From Brachycybe producta (taxonomy: Eukaryota; Arthropoda; Diplopoda; Playtdesmida; Andrognathidae): a stretch of DNA of 64,000 nucleotides. Under the pieces are notes generated by a model, which worked only from the letters and a program-made list of their open reading frames with translations, had not been told where the DNA came from and searched no databases. The stretch covers positions 124,001 through 188,000 of the forward strand of contig JAUPFP010000078.1 of the NCBI GenBank assembly GCA_036925085.1. The letters are read 5' to 3'. A program made the translations under genes and the position numbers. This document shows, piece by piece, positions 1 through 9,400 of this stretch. Each line of letters begins with the position of its first letter. The stretch's first letter is position 1.

Positions 1-335
1 ACGTTTTTGGCTGTTTTGTGAGAAACAAAAGTAAGAACCATACTTTTCCGCATTTTTCAGAATTTTAAAAATTCTTGAAACTTCAGACTTTTGGGGACAT
101 CTATCACCAGTTGAGTTTTCTAGGGTTGTATTTCGAGGAGTTTTAGAACATTTTAGGGGTTTAGAGTATTTTTTTACTATGTTTTGGCCGTTATTTTTTT
201 CAGAACAAAGTAAAATTCATATTTTTTCCCCATTTTTCATAATTTTAAAACTTTTGTAGATTTTTGGATATATTGGTTAAGTTCAATCCGCTTGAGTATT
301 GAGGCTTTTAGAGCATTTTTGGCCGTTTTTTGATT
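1..335. repeat. Degenerate GGCCGTTTTT repeat (family O)
   Basis: AT-rich repeated sequence with recurring GGCCGTTTTT and TTTCAGAATTTTAAAAATTC blocks. The same blocks occur in a clearer tandem array at 41885-42610, so this is probably a diverged member of that family. No coding signal seen. Confidence 0.5.
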
Positions 336-660
336 AATTCGATTAATGGCCATTTTGAAGGATAAGGTGAAATTATTATAATTAATTAATTTACAATTTT
401 TTTGGAATTAGAAAAATTCTTCAATGTTTGTACATTTTAAACTTATTTTAATTTTTGTGGGGTTTTTTTCTTCATAAAAACGGCCATTAATCGAAAATTT
501 AGATATTTTTTATTACTGGCCGTTTTTTTTTACGAAGGAAAACCCACAAAAATTAAAATAAGTTTAAAAAGTACAAACATTGAAGACTGTTTGCCCTCAA
601 AAAGGGCTTTTTTTTAGATCATTTAGATATTTTTCGATTAATGGCCGTTTTTTCTTTTTA
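336..660. repeat. Palindromic repeat with GGCC-centred hairpin
   Basis: Two arms of about 70 bp, roughly 419-488 and 515-589, are inverted copies of each other (CTTCAATGTTTGTAC on the left, GTACAAACATTGAAG on the right) around a short loop with ATTAATCG. This is a MITE-like fold-back element. It lies downstream of the calaxin-like exon, in what is probably an intron continuing past the left edge. Confidence 0.6.
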
Positions 661-694
661 ATTTTGTAATTTCTGAGTCGTTCTTAATCCTCAC

Positions 695-2036
695 TTCTTT
701 CCAAAATAATTTCCTCGGTTATTCCTAGTAATTTATGAATTTCTCCTTTGAAAGTGACTTCGTCCATTGAGCCACCAATACAGGAAGTTGCATAAATTTC
801 CATCAGGACTTCCACTTCTTCCGTACTGACTACAAATTCAATTGACAAAAACAAAATATGATAAATATTTATGAACAACTAGCTGATTATATACTGTCCT
901 TCAGAAGAGCAAACTAGAAAGTGGTTTTAGAAACTAGAAGGGTAATAAAGTAACTCAATCACTTAAGAAGGTATTTTAATGCTTTGATATTTTTCAAAAT
1001 AAACTTTTTATAGAGAAAAACTTCAACAACAAAAAAATTGGAGTATTTTTTTTTTTAAATCTGACATAAAAAGCTTATTTTGAAAGATATTAACATTGAA
1101 AATATCCTTTAATAGATTGGAATTACTCTTCTAGTTTCTAAAATACTTTCCAGTTTTTTTTATTATTTGCTCTTAAAAAATTAATCAAAATTTCGAAAAT
1201 CAACTGTTCATCAACCATTTTAGATAAAAAAAAACTAGAAAGTGTTTTAGAAACTAGAAGGGTAACTCAATCACATTAAAGATTATTTACATGTAAGATA
1301 TCTTTCAAAATAAACTTTTTATATGTTAGTTTGAAAATAATCCAAATATATGCAAATGACATTATTTTAATTTTTGTCTATAAAAAGTTTATTTTGAAAG
1401 ATATCATCAACATGAAATTACACTTAAGTGATTAAGCTACCCTTCTAGTTTCTAAAACACTTTCTAGTTTTCTGTTAATATTGTACGGCTGAAAGACAGA
1501 ATAATCAAGATTTTGAAAATCAGCTGTTCATAAACCATTTTAAGAACATCTAGAAAGTGTTTTAGAAACTAGAAGGGTAGCTCAATCACTTAAGATATTA
1601 TATCTCTTAGGCACAAAATAAAGAGAAACTAGAAAGTGTTTTAGAAACTAGAAGGGTAGCTGAATCACTTAAGATATTATATCTCTTAGGCGCAAAATAA
1701 AGAGAAACCGGAAAGTGTTTTAGAAACTAGAATGGTAACTAAACCACTTGAGGAAATTTTTTTGTTGATATATTTCAAAATAAGCTTTTTATGTGATTTT
1801 AAAAATGACCCAATTTTATAAACAGATGATATTTCTTGAATTTTTGTCTATAAAAAGCTTATTTTGAAAGATATGTGTCAAACATGAAAATATTCTTTAA
1901 TTTAGTATAAAGTTTTTCGTTTTAAACGGTTTCCACTGTAATTTTCATAGGAAAAAAACAAATACTTACACTTAGATTTACGACTTAAGTTTTCAATCTG
2001 CTTTAATTTAGCCTTTTTTGCTTTGTTGCTGTGCAT
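695..2036 (-). CDS. CLXN: EF-hand protein, calaxin-like, first two exons (partial)
   Basis: Two minus-strand exons join in phase: exon 1 at 1970-2036 starts with ATG, encodes 22 residues beginning MHSNKAKKAKLKQIENLSRK and ends at a GTAAGT donor; exon 2 at 695-829 follows a TTTGTAG acceptor and ends at a GTGAGG donor. The 67 residues resemble the N-terminus of calaxin/EFCAB1: a basic start, then FSTEEVEVLMEIY (compare FNKFEVNCLIKLF), then FKGEIHKLLGITEEIILER, matching the family's FRNILHVTFGMTDDMIMDR. Known calaxins are about 210-residue Ca2+ sensors at the outer dynein arm of cilia and sperm flagella. The Ca2+-binding EF-hand loops lie in later exons, which must be left of the window; reading on past the donor meets a stop at once. 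Another EF-hand family such as a neuronal calcium sensor is possible but fits less well. Confidence 0.55.
900..1915. repeat. Cluster of family C palindromic MITEs in the calaxin-like intron
   Basis: At least two palindromes (about 905-1160 and 1230-1475) and several half copies to 1915. Left arms read AAACTAGAAAGTGTTTTAG then CTAGAAGGGTAACTCAATCA then ATATCTTTCAAAATAAACTT; right arms are the reverse complement. Two nearly identical half copies at 1550-1700 are direct repeats of about 70 bp. Confidence 0.8.
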
Positions 2037-2765
2037 TTTTTTTTTAAATAATTAAAACTTTTAATAAATTACAACTTAGAACCAACCTAACTACATAATG
2101 ATTCCATTTTTGTTTGTTACCATGACAACGATAACAACAACAACCAAAACAACAAATCAATACATGTAATTGTTTTTATTTTCTGGTGTTGCTTATACCT
2201 TGTACACACATGAGTTAAATGAATTCAAATTAAATGTGTTTAGGTGAATTATACGGAATCCAGTTAAGGACATGAACACTAAATAAAAATTGACTTTATT
2301 ATTAATATTTTGAAATTGAAATACTAAATCAATATTTTAATGTCAATAGTTTCTATATTTAAGTATTAACTCAATATTTTCAGATTATTAACTGAATAAA
2401 TTGAATTCGACATATTGTTTGTTTGTCCTTCACAGGGCTCTGTAGAACGTGTTTATTATTTAAATGCATTTAAATTAATTATCAGCTGTGTGTACTAGGT
2501 ATAAGTGTGAAATTTGAGCAACAGTGTATTTTGTCTTTAGAGCAAATTTTTTCTGTAGGTCAAAAAATAGGTCAAATATCTTTTTTAGGGCAAATTTCGC
2601 ACACCCAAATAAAATATTTGATCAACTTTCTGAACTTAAGGCCAGGCACAAATTAGGCAACAATGGCAAGCTTGGCAACCATCAGCTGTTGCTGGTGACA
2701 ACTACACTAGCGCCACCAACTGCATTTACAGGCACCAAATTGGTAGTATGGCAACAATTGTTGCC
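2037..2765. other. Intergenic, calaxin-like upstream side
   Basis: AT-rich sequence upstream of the calaxin-like ATG. CACAGGGCTCTGTAGAAC near 2435 matches one end of the family N palindrome at 3942-4295, so a lone half copy sits here. A short GGTCAAA/GGGCAAA stretch at 2555-2600 resembles family I (13265-13560). No gene seen. Confidence 0.5.
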
Positions 2766-2972
2766 ACAGGCAATTAGAAATCGAGAAAAACAGAAGTTGA
2801 CTCCGCCCTTTTTATGACGACCGGCAACTTCTAATTGGTTTGTTGTGTGGTTCGACGTTGAAAAGGGCGGAGCATGTGACGTCAGACTACATAACCAACC
2901 AAATTAGAAGTTGCCGTTCGTCATAAAAAGGGCAGAGCCAACTTCTGTTCGTCCCGATTTCTAATTGCCTGT
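2766..2972. mobile_element. Family A MITE, hAT-like (copy 1)
   Basis: A near-perfect 207 bp palindrome, ACAGGCAATTAGAAA at one end and TTTCTAATTGCCTGT at the other. The interior carries CCGCCC on both strands, CTAATTGG, and TGACGTCA. It has no coding capacity. No clear target duplication at this copy. Confidence 0.85.
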
Positions 2973-3225
2973 GATGTTACCTCTGCTCGATATGGTGTGC
3001 AGAGGGAGAACAAGCAACAATTGTTTGCCAGCAACCACTTTCTTCTTGTCAGGTGATCGTGATTTGGTTGCTGGTTGCTCGCTCATTTGGTTCTCCCTAA
3101 TTTGCGCTCGGTTTTCTCTTCCCCAACAAAAATTTTTTAAAAGTTTCTCTCAGTAATTTTATTCAAGAAATAAATATATAAATTTCACAATTTTAAAACA
3201 TATTTCAAATTAAAAGATTTAGACA
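2973..3225. other. Intergenic, 3' flank of GPCR gene
   Basis: Less AT-rich to about 3120 (GCAACAATTGTTTGCCAGC and related words also occur near 2660-2765 in inverted form, suggesting family A copy 1 lies inside an older palindrome), then AT-rich. No gene recognised. Confidence 0.4.
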
Positions 3226-3231
3226 TTTATT
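3226..3231 (-). terminator. Poly(A) signal AATAAA, distal GPCR tail
   Basis: AATAAA on the minus strand about 40 nt after the stop codon at 3271, fitting the 3' end of the transcript using the distal last exon. Confidence 0.55.
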
Positions 3232-3270
3232 TTTTTTTTTTAAAAAAAAAGTTGAAAATAAAACAAAAGT

Positions 3271-3492
3271 TTATGAAGAAGAAATGTTTTCAATTTTGTC
3301 TTGAAACCGGTTGGTTTCTTGTAATTGAAGACGTATTGAGTTTCTATCATTATTACAACTGTTTCCTCCTCCACCGTCAGTCACCGACATGATCTGAGTT
3401 GATGCCGAGGCTCGACTGTTGAAACTGCGGCCACCTCGAGAATCACGCATTAATCGATGACGGTTGTAAGTCCGATGTAACAACAATTGCAC
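3271..3492 (-). CDS. GPCR distal alternative last exon (tail 2)
   Basis: Begins after a CAAAAG acceptor in phase 0 and encodes 73 residues starting VQLLLHRTYNRHRLMRDSRG, with GGRSFNSRASASTQIMS, then a stop. It splices in frame from the 42-nt TM7 exon, giving FCYSTTE-VQLLLHR, the usual helix-8 layout of class B receptors. It is less AT-rich than its flanks. It is homologous to the proximal tail (R-T/S-Y/F-N/D-x-H/F-R-L then GGRS), so the two are duplicated, mutually exclusive ends; the Ser-rich tail may be a phosphorylation target (inference). Confidence 0.75.
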   Translation of the reverse strand: MQLLLHRTYNRHRLMRDSRGGRSFNSRASASTQIMSVTDGGGGNSCNNDRNSIRLQLQETNRFQDKIENISSS

Positions 3493-6400
3493 CTTTTGAT
3501 TATTTATTTAGATTTGAGATGAAGGATTAATAAACACAAAAATAAACATAAAACGACAACAAAAAAAACAAAGGTGTAGAACAAAGGTGTAATTAAATTA
3601 TGGCTTTTAGAAGAAATTAGTGCAACAAAAAAAAGTGCGAAAACTGCAACAAAGAATTGCTTCACAATTTGTCAACATTGTCACAAACACAACTGTTAGG
3701 TCGTTGACACACGAACCACTTTCTGAGACCACTTTTCGACTGCAAAATGAAGTCGGGAGTTGTCGCTCAAAACGCGACCACTTTTTGAGTCCACTGCGGT
3801 GGTTGAAATGTGGTCCAATTTGTATGCCAAGAGCCGGAAGTGGTCGATTTTGAGCGACAACCCCGACTTCATTTTTATAGTGGTCTCAGAAAAGTGGTCT
3901 CAGAAAAGTGGTCCGTGTGCTCCAACAGCCTTAAAAGAAGCAGTTCTACGGAGTCCTGTAAAATCCATGCGAGATTTTTTTTTAAAATCTCGACATTTCG
4001 ACTTTAATCTCGACATGCCGACTTTATTCTCGGCATGTCGACTTTTAATCTCTTTTATTCGGCCATGTTGCGCGAACCATACTCTAAATTATTGCAAGCG
4101 CCCTGTTGTAGCAGCATTAATTTAATTATTATAGTATGGTGCGCACAACATGACATAATTAACAATGGCCGAATAAAAGAGATTAAATGTCGACATGTCC
4201 GAGAATAAAGTCGGCATGTCGAGATTAAAGTCGAAATGTCAAGATTTAAAAAAAAAATTCTCGGCTGTCCTTTACAGGGCTCCGTAAAGTTCAGTTAAAA
4301 ATAGCCAAAAAAAATAATAGAAAGAAAGGGTCAAAGAGAGTATTTTATTTAGTTGACAGGACACATGGAGGTGGTGCAACTAGGCCGCGACTTGCGATGA
4401 GTGGCACTGCCGCTTCGGCCTCCCAACTTCTGCTGAAGGCGGAATGTGTCGAAGGAACGGGCCAACAGGGACATTATCTATTAGATATGGGGACCGGGGA
4501 ATTACAATAGAGATATATAGACCACACATAAAGACATAACACATGGGAATACAAGAGACTGACCACAACTGACCACAAGAAAAAACGAAAAAAATGACAA
4601 CAACAACAACAACAACACATTTGTCACAAATTTCGAGGGTTAGATTTACCTCAGTTGTGGAATAGCAGAAAGAAATGGACACAATGAAACCCTACAATAA
4701 ACACAAAACAATAGCAATCATAAGTTAAGGCTCAAATTCAAGAGGGAAAGTTGGCACTTGAGCTTCAACTTGAGCCCTTTCAACAGGGTTCCAACATTTC
4801 ATGAAAATGCAACTTTGGAAATTCATTGCAAGTGAAACGGAAGTGCGGGAATGGAATTTTTTGGGTGCAATGCATTTCCAGTGATGTCTGCAGGACAAGA
4901 ATGTCTTCTTTTCCTGTGTGAAATGCGCGCCTCAAAAGTTATAAACCACTTTAGAATGGGCGTGATCAAGTGGAAGTTGAAGTGCCACGTTTTCTTCTTG
5001 AATTTCGGAGTAAATCTCTCTTGACCATTGGTCAGTTCTGATATTTTTTTTTACTTGCAAGCCATCAAGCACAGTGCTAAAGTAGGACCAAAGGGCTATT
5101 ATGCCACATGTTCCTTGATGAGGAAGATAGATTGTGGTCAAGTAGTGGACACCAAACAAGGGTACCAGGACCAATGTGGCCTTTGCTGCTTTTCTGTTAA
5201 AGAAATAGGTTTAGAGAAAATTTATTACCGAACTTTCTAGAAACAAGTTTTTAAAGAAATTGAGAAAGTGTGTTCGAAACTAGAATATAGTAAATGAAGG
5301 ATCTAAAAGGATTTTCATGATGACATCTTTCAAAATAAACTTTTAAGAAGCAACTTTAAGTAGAAATTGAAAGTTTGTTATTAACTAGAATGGTAAATGA
5401 AGAACCGAAAAGGATTTTCATGATGACGTCTTTCAAAATAAACTCCAAGAAGTATTTGAAAGTTTGTTAGGAACTAGAATAGTATATGAAGGATCTATGA
5501 GTATTTTCATGACGATATCTTTCAAAATAAACTTTTTTGCGTGATTTCGAAACGTCGTTTCTTGGAAAAACGAGTTTTCAACTGCAATAAAAAGTAACCT
5601 ACTGATTTACTATTCTTGTTTCTAACAAACATTGAAATTTTTTATAATGTTGCTTCTAAAATGTTGAGTACTTTTTGTTTTTGTTTTTACCGGAAGTGAC
5701 TCGGTTCATTCGAATGTGCTGCCCTGAGTTTGGTCACGAGTCCTCGAATGATATTGATCAGAAATATAGTATTGAGCTGTTAATAAGCAAACGAAACTTA
5801 GAATTTTGCATCGACATATAGTTGAAGAGATTCAAGTACACACCTTTTTAGAAACAAATTTGAAAAGAAATTCGAAAAGTATTCGAAACTAGAAGGGTAA
5901 CTGAATTGATTGATTATATTTTTATAACGATATCTTTCAAAATAAACTTTTTATGACAGTTTGAAAATGACATTTGATTTCTAATTGGCAACAAAACAAT
6001 TTTAAAACGTACTCGTTTTTTTTTTAAAGTGACGTAAAAAGTTTATTTTGAAAGATATCGTTATAAAAATACAATCAATTTATTCCTTTACCCTTCTAGT
6101 TTCGAATAATTTTCGAATTTCTTTTAAAATATGCTTTTAAAAAGTTAAGCACCTGAATTATTATATTTAAGAAGAAAAAAAAATGTAATTCTCATCAACT
6201 TACAATTAAACTGAGTAACATTGGAGCATTCATGATCCACTCGTAATTTCCGGATGTGGGAGCCATCCAACATCAACAGACCGGAAAAAAATACCGGAAA
6301 TTTATTTTCTTAATAAAATGTTCAAAATGGCTGTTTTTACACTTACTGTTCATCGTACCAGATTATTCGTATTACGGAGTAGATGGTGACGGGAATCAGA

Positions 6401-9400
6401 GGAAATACTAGAAATAAAAACAATAAATAATATTTAGAAAAAAGTTTCTTAAAAACTAGAAGAGTAAATAAATTCTCTAAAAGCATTTTTCGCGATGCTA
6501 ATCTTAAAAAAATAAACTTTTTATCAAAGTTTGAAGTTAAGATGTTTTAATCAACAGTTGATTTTCAAACTCTGAATTAAAAGTGTGTTAGAAACTAGAA
6601 GGGTAACTGATATCTTTCAAAATAAACTTTTAAAAGATGAAAATTTAAAAAAGAGGGGGGGGGGGGTCTGTTTAAAGTTTGGTAATTTTCAAACTCATCA
6701 TAAAAAAGCTTACTTTGAAAGATATCACTAGGGCTCGGATTTTTATGCAAAATATCAATCAAATGTTTCTCAATTTGTGGCCCAAGTGCCAATTTTGAAC
6801 AATCATCATTAGAGCAACTGCAATAATGCTTTTTTTTTAAAAAAATCAAAACGGCTGGTTAGAGGCTACATGTCTTGGTTGCTATCAGTTGTCAACTAGT
6901 TTTCTAGCCTCTAAACAGTATTTTTGATTGAAAAAAATCATAATTGTTTGTTGATCTTATAACGTGATCGTTACTTCACAATTGGCTCTTGGGCCACAGA
7001 TTGAGAAACAGTTGCATAAAAATCCGAGCCCTGGATCTCACCCTGAAAATACACCAATAGTAAAGTACTACTTACTCCAGCCCATGATGTAATAAACAAC
7101 CAATCGTTTTTCTTCTGCAAATGACGTCACAATAAGTTTATGCAAATAAAATGCTTCACATAACATCCACATGTAAGTGCAAGTTCGAGTATATTTAGTG
7201 AAGGTCAAAGCTAATTTGCATATAGCCTATATTTTAAAATATAAAAATATATAATATTATATAATGCAACATATATTTCAAGAATGAAATGGTGCATTTT
7301 TTCAAATAACGAGACTGTTTAGAGGCTAAAATTGAAATAAATTAATATTTTTGTTGGGTTTAAAGTGTAAACGGTGCCTCTCGAACTCACTACTCTGTAT
7401 TTCAGAAGAGCAAAATGAAGAGAAACTAGAAAGTGTTTTAGAAACTAGAAAGGCAGCTCAATCGCTTAAGTGTATTGTTTTAGAAACTAGAAGGGCAGCT
7501 CAAGTGTAGAATGAAGGAGAAACTTGACTGTGTTTTAGTAACTAGAAGATTAATAGCTCACCAGCTCACTTAATAGTAATTTTCATGTTGATATCTTTCA
7601 AAATAAACTTTTTATGTCAGTTTCGAAATTGACCCATCTTTAAGCAGACGATATTATTTAAATTTCTGTCTATAAAAAGTTTATTTTGAAAGATGACAAC
7701 TTGGAAATACCGCGTGGGCATTAAGTGATTGAGCAACTTTTCTAGTTTCTAAAACACTTTCTAGTTTTGTCTCTTAATTTTGCTCTTCTGAAAGACAAAC
7801 AGTCAAAAGAGTTCCAAAAATTGGCTCTTCATGAACCATCTAATTCTAGCCTCTAAACAGTCGCACTGATTGAAAAAGTTAATTTTTACTGGATTTTGTG
7901 CGTTTATAACGTTTTCCTCATCGGAATTGCCGTCCTCCAAAGCGTTTAAATTGATGATGAGCAATTTAAATACAATGAAGGCAATTGCATTGACAATCAA
8001 TGACAAGAAAAAGTTGGTGTGCATTGTTATTCTGGGCACTCGAAGTTGCCTGAAAAATGTACAAAAAAAAGAACTGTAAACGCGGCTTCTAGCAAATAAT
8101 GTAAGTGTGACCGCAGCATTATTTTTTTACAAAATTTGAAATTACATTTTACAAGATTGTTTAATAACTAGAAGATTAAATATCAAAGTATTTTAGAGAA
8201 AGAATCGTACTACACTTAACAATTTTAAAAGGTACTTTAAAAACTAGAAGGGTAAAAGAATATTTTCCTTATGGGGATATCTTTCAAAATAAACGTTTTT
8301 ACCGATTTTGAAAATGGAAAAACCTTTTTTTTTTGGTCCAACTAGAAAAAGGAAAAATTTGAAATTGCCACAAAAAAAGTATATTCTAAAAGATATCAAC
8401 ATGAAAATATTCTTTTAAGTTCATTAAATTACTCTTCTACTTTCTAAATTAACATAGAGAATATGAAATTGGAAATATTTTAACAACTAGAAGAGTAAAT
8501 AAATGAAATAAATCACTCACATTGGCTTTTTTTAGGCCATAAAAAGTCTATTTTTAAAGATGTCAACAGGAACAAATTTCTAGTTTGTTCGTTGACTTTT
8601 CTAGTTTTTATCGCACTTTTAGTTTCTTTTTTAAAATTGCTTCAAAAAAGTGCTGACTAGAAGCTGACCACATTGAAAAGCCTTTTGAGACGTTTGTTGC
8701 TTTTTTCGAGCAACAAAGGTCTTGCATGACTACGTAAATGAGCTCAATTCTGGATGTCATTATGTATGGATGGATCTCAAATGTTCTGAGCCATATAACT
8801 CGGAAATGGGACTACTTACGATAAAATGACATTAGATCGAAAATCATCTTCACATTCCAGGGATGCTAAATAATTAATTTGATAATTTTAGCTTAACTGC
8901 AACTAACTAAAAATCGATCTAGATCAATTTTGGATGTGAGGATGGATGGATGTCAATCATTGCATGCAACATAAATTGCGAAAGTGATCACGTACGATAA
9001 AATATCACGAGATCGAAAATCATCTATACGTTCTAATGATGTGCTACCTGTTTAATTTGATAATTTTAGTTTAATGCACAAATTAACTAAAATCGATTAA
9101 GAGATAGCAACAAAGGTCTAAAGGGGAACTCCTATTCTTACTTATATGAAAAAAAGATGAAGACAGCCGGCACCAAGAAGACGAGCGAGATGATAAATGC
9201 ACCGATGTGAATGAAGATTTTTCTCTTTAGCGTATCGGATCGACCGCAAGTGACGTAATCCGTAAAAGGGTTCCACGTTCCGTTCGCGAAACAGGTTTTC
9301 GTCGCGTAACCTACGAAGACAAGCGGTTGAATTGTTTCACAGGCCACTTTTGGTGGTTGAGTGGTCACTCAGTTTCTTAGGGTTATTTTAGTTGTCTTAC

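Noticed and set aside
3760-4125. Plus-strand open frame of 121 codons.
   Set aside because: It spans palindromic elements M and N in a GPCR intron and has no codon or domain signal.
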